DNA of 64,000 nucleotides from contig JALJCS010000050.1 in NCBI GenBank assembly GCA_023055355.1, positions 2,728,001 through 2,792,000 of the forward strand. The letters run 5' to 3'. The position numbers and the translations under genes are program-made. Every line of letters starts with the position of its first letter. The first letter of the stretch is position 1. Positions 22,880-33,590 of this stretch are shown here, one piece after another. Under the pieces are notes generated by a model that had not been told where the DNA came from, made no database searches, and saw nothing but the letters and a program-made list of their open reading frames with translations. Source of the DNA: Agelaius tricolor (Eukaryota > Chordata > Aves > Passeriformes > Icteridae).

Positions 22880-23058
22880 CTGCAAATTCCCTGTGGAGCC
22901 TGGCTTTGAAGAAGGTGCCCCAATCAAAGTGCAGCATCTTCAGCTGGCCAGTAGCCAGGTCCAGGATGACGTTGTCATCCTTGATGTCATCCTGGCTGTC
23001 TCCAGCAGCAGCATCCCCACCTGGTACAGCTTCTCCAGGGGCTCCTTCTCCTTCCCTG
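22880..23058 (-). pseudogene. Vestigial PIM module, arm 1
   Basis: On the minus strand the fragment starts GKEKEPLEKLYQVGMLL, which resembles the segment before the glycine loop of PIM kinases. After three CTG codons it changes frame into DIKDDNVILDLATGQLK and HFDWGTFF, which resemble the catalytic-loop and DFG region. The middle of the kinase is missing and the two parts are in different frames. It ends at a donor-like site after 'gaatttgcag'. Confidence 0.6.
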
Positions 23059-23329
23059 GGGGGAGACCAGGCTCTCAGGGTCTGCCCAGGGCCCCAGCTG
23101 TCAGGAAACCAGGACAAGCAAAACCAGCTCAGAGGGCAGCCACCAGTGCTGGGCAGAGCAGCTCAGCTCCAGCACAAGGGCTGTGTGTTCCCATCTGATG
23201 AGCCCTGGGCAGTGACATAGGCAGGACAAAAAAGTCTGGGTTCCTTTGCTATTCATTGCCAAGGCATGTGTGGAGCTGCAGCTTACCAGGGCCCTGGATC
23301 AAAGTGTGCCTGTGGCTCTCTCCCTTCTT

Positions 23330-23861
23330 CTAGGGGAGATGAATATCCTGCATCCAAGGATGACAGAGCAGCTCTTCTAATGAGGGCCTTTCCACGTCCA
23401 GCATGGATAAACACCGCCTGATCAGATCTTGGCACTCTGGGCACAGAAACTAGAAACCACTGGGCAGCCAGAGAAGGCTCCTGTTGTCTTTGCCTCACTA
23501 TTGCCATGCCCAGGCCTTGCTGGATATGCTCAGAGCTGGACCTAAACTTTCCCATCAATTCCCTGTTTTGGAGGAGAGCAGGACATGTGCCACCTCCTCA
23601 GCAGCTGCCAGAGCGGGATGCTCACGAGCCCGCTGCTGGCTCCCAGCACTGGGATTCCCCCCGTGCCCAGAGAAGAGGATCCACCTTGAGAGAGCCCTTG
23701 TGGCAGCGGGAGCTGGCCCCAGCTGAGGTTCCGGCCCCTCCTGAAAGGGTGCTCCCCGCAGACCATCTGGTGCAGCAGGATGCCCAGGGACCAGATCGTT
23801 GCTGCCTCGCCATGGTACCAGCCAAAGTGGGTCCATTCCGGGGGGCTGTAGGACGGTGTTC
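23330..23861 (-). pseudogene. Truncated PIM1-like kinase, last two exons only
   Basis: C-lobe of a PIM-type serine/threonine kinase. Exons on the minus strand are 23861-23685 (177 bp, starting at the TPSYSPPEW activation-segment block and including SLGILLHQMVCGEHPF) and 23436-23330 (107 bp, [11 protein letters not shown] to a TAG). Both lengths equal the matching exons of the complete copy at 30760-33221, and both frames are open. No exons for the glycine loop, catalytic lysine or HRD loop are found upstream, because an antisense LTR begins at 24110. Without the N-lobe the product could not be an active kinase. Confidence 0.8.
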
Positions 23862-24109
23862 CTATGGAATACAGATGGAGTTCAGCAGGGGGATGCTGCT
23901 GCTCCCAGAGCCTGGCCCCAGCATCCCTGGGCCTGCGGGGGCTGCATCAGTGGCACACAGGGTGACCACTGCCCTCTCGCCAGCACCTGGGACTTGTGTT
24001 GACTTAGGGTTGGATAGGAAGCCACTGGTGTTAGAAGAGGGCTGTGGAAACCCTGGCAAGACCCAACCATGACAAGGAAGAACCCACTCAGTGCTGGTGA
24101 AAACCATGC

Positions 24110-24594
24110 TGTTATGAATTCGAACGAGGCCAGATCTTGAGAAGGAAACAGGCCCTCGTTTATCAAAACAAACTACAGAGGACAGGGAGTCTGAGATAAC
24201 CCCAAACTCCCACACAACAACCCAAAGATAATGATGTGTCCCAAGCACGCTGGGTTCTCCCCCATTTAGTACATCCCCCAGAAGGAGAAGAACCCCAACC
24301 CAGTCAAAACCCTCATTTTATAACCCCTCTCAGGTCCAGGATTGGTGGGGTTTGGATCCGCACGTTGATTGGTCGTTTTCCGGTGTTCTCATTGGTCCTT
24401 ATCAATATTCATTCTGGACCAATCATTTTCTCAGGGCATCGAATGATTGGTCAAGTCCCCTGTCCAATCACCTCCCGCCCCCCTTTGACTATCACCCCCA
24501 CCAAACCCTGGACCTCCCCTCTCCAGGACCCACAACAAACACCCATCAACTCACCCCAAAACAACAATTCCCAACCCAGCTCCAATTCAACACA
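24110..24594 (-). mobile_element. Antisense LTR truncating the PIM copy
   Basis: On the minus strand it begins TGTGTTGAATTGG and ends CGAATTCATAACA. A TATA box (GGTTATAAAATG) lies near 24325, and about six CCAAT or ATTGG boxes lie between 24340 and 24475, consistent with a U3 promoter. No internal retroviral sequence is attached on either side and no target duplication was seen. Confidence 0.65.
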
Positions 24595-24601
24595 AATTGG
24601 A

Positions 24602-25202
24602 TGTAATAAGTAGCAATACGTTTGTTCATTAATTAAATCAATAGCTACATAATTATACAATAGAAAAGCAATAACTAAATAGCTAAAACTGCTTGATTCT
24701 TAAATGTGCAGCCACACATGGTTGCTTGGCTTGCAGGAATCGTATAGTGCTTTGGGAATTCCATGGTAAAGATATACCTTATAAGGGAAAGTTCACCCAG
24801 CGGTCACAGAGGAAGGCTGTAACAACAATCCTTAAACTTGCAAGAATTGCTTAGGCTTGCAGGAATTGTATAGTTTTCTGAAAATTCTACTGTATAGATA
24901 TGCCTTATAAGGGAAAGTTCACTCAGCGGTTAAAGAGGAAGACTTGGAGCCTTCATCCCACGACCACCAGAAGGCAGAAAAAGACCCCCTAGCAAGTGAA
25001 CGAGCAAGCGCAAAAGACAGACCACGTCATCCCTGAACCTGGGAGAAGAAGGCAATAAAAGGCGAACCTTGGGGATAGGAACGGCGCGAGCCTAGAGGAG
25101 CGGAGACTCCCGGCCGCCCAGCGCTGAACTTTGCTTATTCTCGCTTGCATAATAATAAATATAATGATATGATCCTTAAATCCAGTGGACTCGTTTATCA
25201 CA
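24602..25202 (+). mobile_element. 5' LTR of ERV 2
   Basis: It starts TGTAATAAGTAGC and ends TTTATCACA, followed three bases later by a primer-binding site. U3 holds an imperfect direct duplication (about 24726-24812 and 24850-24940, sharing 'ccttataagggaaagttcac'). A TATA-like 'gcaataaaaggc' lies near 25051 and AATAAA near 25152. Confidence 0.75.
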
Positions 25203-25205
25203 ATT

Positions 25206-25223
25206 TGGTGCCGTGACTTGGAT
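25206..25223 (+). promoter_or_regulatory. Primer-binding site, tRNA-His-like
   Basis: TGGTGCCGTGACTTGGAT differs at one position from the tRNA-His primer site known from HERV-H-type elements. It follows the LTR end directly. Confidence 0.75.
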
Positions 25224-25546
25224 CCAGAAAACAGGGTTGGTTCGAGAATCCTGGGGGGGCGCCCCACCACCTGGTGGCCCTGGCCTTCTCACCCGACCCC
25301 TCATCTGGACTGACGAACCTAAATTCGGGAATAAGCAAGGAAAACACCGGTAACCCTGTAAACTTTGTGCACGAAGATCCAAGCGACGACGCAGGACGCG
25401 TGAGTATACGAGGTGAACCGCTCGGTTGGGGTTGGGATCCCAGGGCACGGTGAATGAGACGTCCACCTGCGGACGACGTGAGAGGGACCCTCTAGTAGTG
25501 CGGTTCTCGTAGCCCGCGAGGGAGCGAGCCACGACCGAGGGGTTTT

Positions 25547-25569
25547 GTGTGTGTGTGTGTGTGTGTGTG
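25547..25569. repeat. (GT)n run just before gag
   Basis: About 11 GT units lie 15 bp upstream of the gag ATG in the ERV 2 leader. Confidence 0.9.
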
Positions 25570-25584
25570 GAGGTGCCTTGGAAG

Positions 25585-26690
25585 ATGGGGCAGAAGAAGA
25601 GCAAGCCTTCTGATCCCATGTGGGAGGGTCCCCAGTTACCCCCAATACCTAAGGACAGTCCGTTAGGATTAATGATCAAGTCTTGGGATGACTTGCCTTC
25701 CAGAAAGGGGAAGGATAAGGCAAAAATGATAAATTATTGCATGGTAGTACAGGGAGGTAAGAATCTGGATTCAGGAAGTATATACTGGCCCATTTTCGCA
25801 TCCTTCCAGGATTGGGTCTGTCAAGCCCTGAACATTTATGTGAATTCTAAAGAGCCAGTGAACCCAGAGGAGAGTGCATATGCTAAATTATGGTTGGTAG
25901 GAAGTAATGAGCAAACGGCTAGGTTGTTCCCCCTTAAGGGAACAAGGGGAGGAAGACAAAAAGAAAAAGTCTCGACCGGAGGAATATGTTCCTATTTATC
26001 CTCCCCTGTATATACCACCAGCTCCCCCTGAACCCCTCCCAAATGCACCCCTGATATCGGCCCCTAATAGACAGCAGGTCACGGACTCCCCGGATTGCAG
26101 AAGGCGTACTTGGAGTCAGATGAGGACAGTAATTGAGGAAGGAGAGAGCAGTGGGCTGTTCCCTCTCAGGGAAATAGCATTAGGAGGACCTCAAGCTGGG
26201 ATGGGGTTTGTCACTGTTCCCTTGAACTCAGGAGATGTCTGCAAGTTTAAGAAAGAGATGGGAAAATTATTAGAAGACCCCGTAGGAGTAGCAGAAAGAG
26301 TGGATCAGTTCCTAGGGCCAAACAGATATACTTGGGTAGAGATGCAATCCATTCTAGGCATCCTATTTACAACAGAGGAGAGAGGGATGATTAGAAGGGC
26401 AGGAATGAGGATTTGGGACCCCCAACATGTTCAAGGTCCCGCAGCTGATGTGAAATGGCCCTTGCAAAATCCCAACTGGAACAAGCAGGACCCCAACCAT
26501 CGTGGTCATATGCAGGACTTAAGAACCATCATAACCCAGGGCATACAAGAGGCTGTGCCCCGGGGACAAAACATAAGCAAGGCATTCAAAGAGTGCCAAG
26601 GAAAAGATGAGACCCCCACTGAATGGTTGGAAAGATTAAGGAAGAGTTTTCAGTTATACTCAGGGGTGGACCCAGAGACGCGAATGGCAG
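25585..26690 (+). pseudogene. gag: gag of ERV 2, frameshifted and truncated
   Basis: Structural polyprotein of a gammaretrovirus-like provirus. The ATG at 25585 gives MGQKKSK, a myristoylation-type matrix start. Matrix runs to about 25930, where the frame shifts to a second frame. That frame carries a PPLY late-domain motif at 26000-26011 and then capsid blocks closely related to ERV 1 gag (FKKEMGKL, ECQGKDETPTEWLERLRK). Similarity stops abruptly near 26690, where unrelated antisense reverse transcriptase begins. Nucleocapsid, protease and all later genes are absent. ERV 2 is therefore a 5' half only. Confidence 0.8.
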
Positions 26691-27454
26691 CCTTTAATAA
26701 TAAGTTTGGCTACAAGTTCTGGTGGGGTGGTAACTGTTTGATGTGGTTGGTGCAGCAGAAAAAGCCACTCGATGATGATGAGTGGGGTTTTTGAAGTATC
26801 ATCCCACTGAAAGAGCAGCACATGGAAGTTTGGGCACTTACCAAAAATACCGAGGCTGAGGGGAAGGGACCGGTCTGTCCGATGTGCCTGGCGGTGTTTG
26901 ATGGCGCTGGCGACTCTCTGCAAAGCCTCCCAGGCTTCTGGCGTTAGCGAGCGTGGGGAACCCAGGTCGCCGTCTCCTCGTAGAAGGTCGAAGAGCGGTG
27001 CCAGTTCTTCTGTGGTGAGGCCCAGGAGAGGTCGGATCCACGTGATGACGCTGCACAGCTGTTGCGTGTCTCTTAATGTCTGGGGGTGCTCGTTGATGGA
27101 CAGAGGTTGAGGCACGATGGTCCTTCCTGTGATTAAAAACCCGAGGTACTTCCATGGGCTCCATAGCTGGATTTTTTCCTGAGCTATCTGAAACCCCGCG
27201 CTTTCGACAGCTGCGACAGTCTTGGAAAGTGCTGCGTCTGAGTAAGACTTGGTGGAAGCACAGATTAGTACGTCGTCCATGTAATGTAGGTGTGAGACTC
27301 TGTCCAAAGTTTCTCTCATCTGCCTCACGATCGTCATTGGGGACCACTGAAGAAAAGCCCCTTGTCTGAAGTTTCTGGCCCTGGTGGAGAAAGTTACATG
27401 CCAAGGGCCCCGAGACCTGAGCACAGCTGCTGGCATTGCTAAGCTATTGTTCAC
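26691..27454 (-). pseudogene. pol: Betaretrovirus-like reverse transcriptase fragment, antisense
   Basis: An open minus-strand frame of about 250 codons carries palm and thumb blocks of a class II (ERVK/betaretrovirus-like) reverse transcriptase: HYMDDVLIC with YMDD at 27272-27283, PWKYLGFLI, WIRPLLGLTTEELAPLF and LRGDGDL. The fingers and the LPQG block before YMDD are missing or altered, and no RNase H follows in recognisable form. It differs in class from the gammaretroviral gag it abuts, so it is a separate insertion or a recombination scar. Confidence 0.75.
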
Positions 27455-27455
27455 A

Positions 27456-28252
27456 GGTGTGTTTGCTGTATGCTACACTGAACCCAATGAAAGGAAGAAG
27501 GGGGCCCCTTGCCTTTTTGCAACAATAGCCTTGGAAGTTGTCCCACCTCTCAGCCTGGCTGGACTTCTCCTGAGTTTTGGGTGGTCCCCCACAGAAGACC
27601 CCTCACTTGTCTTACAACCGCCGTGACAGACAGACTGAGATGTACAAGGCCTGTCCATCAAAGACCGAGACATGAAATCCCTATGTGAAAAGGCCCCCCC
27701 ACACTCTTTCCAAGGACTGGCACTGAGACCCCTAACCTGGGGGAGGTGTGTGGGGAGGCAAGCTAACCAAAGCAAGATGGATGTTGCAGGTGCGAGCAGT
27801 GGACCAAGAAGACAATGGCTCTCGCCCACTGCAGAGAACATGGACTGTGTGTACCCTTCTCTAAATACCATTTTTTCCCCAAAAACACAATAGACCACCT
27901 TTGATTCGGTTTCAAGTTTTACCCCTTCCCCCATCAACAAAAAGAGTATAGTAAGAGTTCAGATGAACTGCAACCCTGAGATCTCCCCAGACGTGACCTG
28001 GTGAACTCCATTGGCTGGACATCAAAGGACTGTGCCTTTTCTACGTTTGGTAGCTCTATACCTTCCTTTCTCTTCCTCCCTCTTTTTCCCTTTTCCCCAA
28101 TTCCTCCCCAATGCATTTTCTTGTGGTTATTCAATAAAGGTACATTTGTTTTGATTATCACTGCAGCCCCCTTTACCGTGTCGGTGTTTTTTGCACTCTG
28201 AGATCAACCCACAAACCATCACGAAACCCGTTCGTAAGGATGGATTGTGACA
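27456..28252 (+). mobile_element. Probable LTR next to the antisense RT fragment
   Basis: The segment can be read from TGTTTGCTGTATGC to ATTGTGACA (TG...CA), with AATAAA at about 28133 followed by a GT-rich stretch, as in an LTR R/U5 region. The orientation is opposite to the neighbouring reverse transcriptase. The borders are weak and no target duplication is seen. Confidence 0.4.
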
Positions 28253-28309
28253 CTTGCATACATACTATAGAAACCTTCTATCAAACCTTAAAAATTCTCT
28301 ACAAATTCA

Positions 28310-29330
28310 TTTCCAACATTACTGGGTCTGGCACCGCCCAGATCTGGTGTTTGCTGCCACCTCCAGTGCCCAGACCTGGAAATTCCATTGTTCTGGCAGA
28401 GCCAAGTCCAGTAATTTTCTGGTAAAGAAAGTCAAAATCTGGCAATTTCCCACTGCTGGCACTGGCAATGCCAAGATTTGGTGTTTGCTGCCACCGCCCG
28501 TACCCCAGTCTGGACATTTATCGGTTCTAACACAGCCCAAGTGCAGCAGTTTTTTTGGAAAAAGAAGACAAAACGCAGCAATTTCCTGGTGCCAAGACTG
28601 TCACCACCCAGACCTGGTGTTTGATGGCACTGCCCATGCCCAGATCTGAACATTTCCCTGTGCCACACAGCCCAAGTCCAGCAATTGGCTGGCACAGAAA
28701 GCCAAAACCAGGCAAATACCTGGTGCCTACACTACTCCGATCTCGTGTGTGCTGACACCGCCAGTGCCCCGATCTGGAATTTTTCAGATGCCTGCACAGC
28801 ACAATTCCAGCAGTTTGCTGGCACAGAAAGTTCACATTTGGCAATTTCCTGGTAGTGGCAAATACCCCACCAAGATCTGGTGTGCGCTGGCACTGCCAGT
28901 GCCCACATCTGGCAATTTCCTGGTGCGAGCACGACCCAAATGCAGCAATTTTCTGGCAAAGAAAACTAAAACCCGGCCACTTTCTGCTACTGGCTCTGGC
29001 ACTGCCCACATCTTGTGTTTGCTATGCCAGTACCCAGATTTGGAAATTTCCCGGTGCCAGCAGAGCCCAAATCCGGCAGATTTCTGTCACTGCCAACGAC
29101 ACCACCCAGATCTGGTGTTTGCTGGCAGCGCCAGCGCCCAGATCTGAAAACTTCCTGGTGCCAGCACAGCCCAAGTCCAGTGATTTGCTAACACAGAAAG
29201 CCAAAAGTTGGAAATTTCCAGGTTCTGGCTCCAGCACCATCCAGATCTGGTGTTTGCTGGCAGCGCCAGTGCCCAGATTTGGAAATTTCCCAGTGCCTTC
29301 ACAGCCCAGGTCCAGCAATTTGGTTTTAGC
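28310..29330. repeat. 134-bp tandem satellite, about 8 copies
   Basis: The phrase 'cccagatctggtgtttgctg' or a variant starts near 28336, 28469, 28607, 28735, 28869, 29005, 29105 and 29238, giving a period of about 128-138 bp with one shorter unit. Each unit also has 'cagcaatttcctggtgcc' and 'ggcacagaaagccaaaa'. Copies are diverged. Open frames on both strands follow the period and look non-coding. Confidence 0.85.
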
Positions 29331-30486
29331 TAGCTTAGGCAGAGAAGTTCCTGGGACTGGGACTTTCCTTTTTCTTGGAACTGTTTAAACCTGCTCTGGA
29401 CTGAAAACCCAGAAAAACACCAGAAGCTCACACCTGTGGCCCACTGAGGTCTGGGACGCTGCATTCCAGCACCAGAGGGACTTAGAAGAGACCGAGTGAG
29501 CCAACTACACCCCACAAAAAGGACTTTCTGAATTTGCCATCTCTTCAGCACTGTCAGAGGTTTTATTTAATATTATTCATTTTTCATGCTTGGGAATACT
29601 TTACTTGTTAAATAACCTGGTTTTCTCAACTTTTCTCCAGGGAAGTTTTTTCCGGAACTAGTAGGAGGAGAGGCTGGTTGAAGTTGCTTTCTAGACGGAC
29701 CCCTTTTGGAGGTTTCCTCCCAAAATTTGCCCTAAAGCAGCACAAACAGTCACAATGGAAACTTCACCAGTGGCACAACACCCCAGCCCACCAGGAAAAG
29801 AAAGGACACGTAAAGTTCTCCAAACATTTGTCCTGCTTTGCTGCAAAAGTCCTGCTGCAGACACTGTGCAGTGTGGAAAGCCAAGAGAAGCTGCAGCTGG
29901 TGGCAAATCTTGGGACAGGAGCTTGACCTTGTTCTCCAGGAGAGATTCTTGGCAAGAGCAGACAGGAGAAGATTCCTGGAAAACAGGAACAGCTTTCCAG
30001 AAGGGAAATGAAAATGAAAGAAACAATCCAAGATGTTTTCCTTTATTTATTTCTATGCTCCCCTTTTCCATGGGGCACTACTTCTCCATCCCAGTAATTC
30101 CAGATGCACTGTACCTCAAAGATCGGTGGCTTAGTGATTTTTAGACACTCTAAAATACCATGAGCCACACTGAGTTTTCCTTCCCCTGTTTTTACTGGAA
30201 GGCAACACGGGAGATGTAAGTGCAGTGCTGGGCTCAGGTAGGAATCCTAGCCCAAGGGAAGGTGTCCCGCCAGTGTTTGCCCCTCAGCCAGGCCAATGCA
30301 GAGCAGCAAGCGAGGGGATTGCTGTGCCAGTGTGCAGGAGTCAGGGCTCTGCACCTGGGCTCAAGGCTGCAAAGTTGCCGTGTTTGGACAGACTCAGGGG
30401 CTGTGCCCGGGGCGCGCGGGGCTCGAACGTGGGGCTCGTGGGGCGAGCGGGGAACGGACACGGGGACGAACGGCCCCGGTGCTTCA
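29331..30486. other. No gene recognised; upstream of PIM gene
   Basis: No recognised repeat or exon. From about 30370 the sequence becomes CpG-rich, the start of the island that covers the first PIM exon and probably its promoter. Confidence 0.4.
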
Positions 30487-30655
30487 GTTGCAGCGGCGGC
30501 AGCGGCGGCAGCAGCAGCGGCGGCAGCAGCGGCAGCAGCAGCGGCGGCAGAAGCAGCAAAGCACACAATCGATAAGGATCTTTCTCTTTCTCTCTTTCTT
30601 TCTCTGTCTCTCTTTCTTGGTCTTTCTCTCTTTCTGTCTCTGTGTCTCCCTTTCC
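30487..30655. repeat. GCG/GCA triplet run and CT-rich tract in PIM 5' region
   Basis: Imperfect (GCG/GCA)n at 30487-30552 would read as polyalanine in one frame. A polypyrimidine tract of TCTTTCTC type follows at 30581-30655. Both lie upstream of the chosen ATG, in probable promoter or 5' untranslated sequence. Confidence 0.75.
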
Positions 30656-30759
30656 CGCTGTCGGGCACCCTTCTCCCGGGGTCCCTTGCCCGGCGTCCCT
30701 CTCCTCTCCCCGCCTCCCTCTCGTGTCCCCGCCTCCCTCTCCCCCTGCCGGGCCGGGCC

Positions 30760-33221
30760 ATGCCCCCGGCCCGCCCCCGGCCCCGGGCGGGGCTGCCCCG
30801 TGCCCGGCCCCGCCCGTCCCGCCGCGGTCTCGCCTCCGCCCGGCTCTGGCCCTACTGGCGGTGGCGCTGCTGGGCGGGCATCAGTGCCGTGTGCGGGGGC
30901 GGCATCGCCGCCCTTCGCCTCCGCCTGGCCCGAGCCCGGCCCCGGCCCCGAGGCAGGCTCCAGCCCCGAGCCCGGCCCCGGCCCCGGCTCCTGCCGGGGC
31001 CCGCGGAGGACACAGGCGGCGCGGCCGCTGCCGCCGCCTCCGCTGCGGCTTCCCCGGCCCGAGCTCCGCCGCTCGGCAGCGCGGCCGCCGGCCCCGAGCC
31101 TCCCGTGCCGCGTTGCGAGGAGCGAACGCCCCGGCATGGCCGGCCCGGGGCGGCTGAGGGGCGCTCGGGGGCCGTTGCTGGCCCCGGGCCGAGCGCTGAC
31201 AGCCGCGTCCCGCCCGCAGGGACGGCGCCCGAGGCCCTGCAGGAGCGCTACCGCCTGGGTTCGCTGCTGGGGCGCGGAGGATTCGGCAGCGTCTTCGCGG
31301 CCACGCGGCTCTCGGACGGCGCCCCGGTGAGCGGCGGGGCCGGCGGCGGGCGCAGGACGAGGGGACGGAGGAGGAGGAGGATGGGGCTGGGCAGAGCGGG
31401 CGGCGAGCTGAGCCCGCTGCTGTCCTTGGCTTGCAGGTGGCCATCAAGAGGGTGCCACGGAACCGCGTCCGGCACTGGGGCGAGCTGGTGAGTGAGCGGG
31501 GCCAGCGGCAGCAGCCGGGGCTGCCGGGCGGGGATGAGCCGAGGCCCGGCACGGTGGAAGCCGCCAGGACGCCTCGAGGGGGAGCGGGCGTGGGCGCAGC
31601 GCAGGGCGCAGAGCATCCCGGGCTGGCTCAGGGCTTCCCCAGGCCTGGCACGGCATCGGCCCCACTGAGGGCATCGTCCTCCTCACGCAGCCCGACGGCA
31701 GCAGGGCCCCGCTGGAGATCGTGCTGCTAGCCAAGGTGTCCACTGGCTTCCCCGGCGTGGTCCAGCTGCTGGAGTGGCTCGAGCTCCCCAACCACATCGT
31801 GATGGTGATGGAGCGGCCAGAGCGGTGTCAGGACCTGCAGCGTTTCATTGAGGCACGGCAGTTCCTGCCCGAGGAGGTGGCGCGGGAGCTGTTCCGCCAG
31901 GTGCTGGAGGCCGTGTGGCACTGCACCAGCTGCGGGGTCCTGCACAGGGACATCAAACCTCAGAACATCGTGCTTGACCTGGCCACCCAGCAGGCCAAAT
32001 TGATCGACTTTGGCTGTGGCACCTACCTGCAAGAGACAGCCTACACTCACTTTGCAGGTGAGCCCACGTAAGGGTGTACTCCTGGTCCCGGGATCTCATG
32101 GCCCAACATCTCCCAGCCCAAGCGGGGATTCTCCCTTTTGCTGCCAGTCAGGGGACTGAGTCTTCAGCTGAGTTGCTTTAGTGCGGGGCTGGGTGGGGAG
32201 CCATCTTCCAGCCCTGCTGGCAGCCTTTGCCAGCCACTCTGCCCAGGACTGGGGCTGGGCTGGGGCAGCCAGCCCGACCAAAACCCCCGTGGGTGGGGGT
32301 AGCAGAGAGCGGGGAGGAACCTGTGCCCCAGCCAGTTTGGTGTGCAGGCGAGAGGAAGGGCTTGCACTGCTCCACTCGCCCTGTTTGCCTTGGCTTCCTA
32401 ATATTTTTGGGGCAATGCAGACATGGAGGATAGGGGCATGTTTTCACCAGCAGTGAGTGGGTTCTTCCTTTGCATGTCATGGTCAGGCTTAGCCAGGGCT
32501 TCCTCTGCCCTCTTCTGACACCAGTGGCTTCTTTTCCAAGCCCAAGTTTGTGCACAAGTCCCAGGTGCTGGCGAGAGGGCAGTGGTCACCCTGTGTGCCA
32601 CTGATGCAGCCCCCGCAGGCCCAGGGATGCTGGGGCCAGGCTGTGGGAGCAGCAGCATCCCCCTGCTGAACTCCATCTGTATTCCATAGGAACACCGTCC
32701 TACAGCCCCCCGGAATGGAATGACTTTGGCTGGTACCATGGCGAGGCAGCAACAATCTGGTCCCTGGGCATCCTGCTGCACCAGATGGTCTGCGGGGAGC
32801 ACCCTTTCAGGAGGGGCCGGAACCTCAGCTGGGGCCAGCTCCCGCTGCCACAAGGGCTCTCTCAAGGTGGATCCTCTTCTCTGGGCACGGGGGGAATCCC
32901 AGTGCTGGGAGCCAGCAGCGGGCTCGTGAGCATCCCGCTCTGGCAGCTGCTGAGGAGGTGGCACATGTCCTGCTCTCCTCCAAAACAGGGAATGGATGGG
33001 AAAGTTTAGGCCCAGCCCTGAGTGCATCCAGAATGGCCTGGGCATGGCAATAGTGGGGCAAAGCAGACAGGAGCCTTCTCTGGCTGACCGGCAGTTTCTG
33101 CTTTCTCTGCCCAGAGTGCAAAGATCTGATCAGGTGGTGTTTATCCGTGAACTCCTTGGAAAGACCCACATTAGAAGACCTGTTCTGTGATCCTTGGGTG
33201 CAGGATATTCCTCGGCCGTAG
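30760..33221 (+). CDS. PIM1-like serine/threonine kinase, complete five-exon gene
   Basis: Cytosolic kinase of the PIM family, of the type expanded in passerines. Exons: 30760-31326, 31437-31487, 31691-32057, 32690-32866, 33115-33221, all GT/AG and in phase, 422 codons plus TAG. The glycine loop GRGGFGSV is in exon 1, catalytic lysine VAIK starts exon 2, exon 3 holds HRDIKPQN and DFGCG, exon 4 holds SPPEW and SLGILLHQMVCG, and exon 5 holds the last helices. The roughly 150 residues before the kinase domain are low-complexity proline, arginine and alanine. The ATG at 30760 is chosen because it is in frame with the kinase. An ATG at 31136 reads a family-like leader but in another frame, hinting at a 1-bp indel near 31217. 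A CpG island covers exon 1. All core catalytic residues are present, so it may be active. Confidence 0.8.
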
Positions 33222-33496
33222 AAGAAGGGAGAGAGCCACAGGCACACTTTGATCCAGGGCCCTGGTAAGCTGCAGCTCCACACATGCCTTGGCAATCAGA
33301 AGCAAAGGAACCCAGACCTTTTTGTGCTGCCTGTGTCACTGCACGGGGGTCATGGGATGGGCACACTCAGCCCTTGTGCTGCAGCTGAGCTGCTCTGCCC
33401 AGCACTGGTGGCCGCCATCCAAGCTGGTTTTGTTTGTGCTGGTTCCCTGACAGCTGGGGCCCTGGGCAGAGCCCTGAGAGCCTGGTCTCCCCCCAG

Positions 33497-33537
33497 GGAA
33501 GGAGAAGGAGCCCCTGGAGAAGCTGTACCGGGTGGGG

Positions 33538-33590
<53 letters not shown>

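Larger units (their letters stand above)
21846..24109 (-). repeat. Inverted duplication, arm 1
   Basis: On the minus strand this matches 32437-34765 base for base over long stretches, with small indels. The left end is where 'gggctgagcccagcagagcc' similarity stops. The right end is cut by an antisense LTR starting at 24110. It contains the last two PIM exons and a vestigial second PIM module. Confidence 0.85.

Noticed and set aside
30220..31491. A single 423-codon open frame
   Set aside because: It runs through the triplet repeat, the CT tract and into intron 1 of the PIM gene. The spliced five-exon model explains the kinase better, and GC-rich DNA has few stops by chance.
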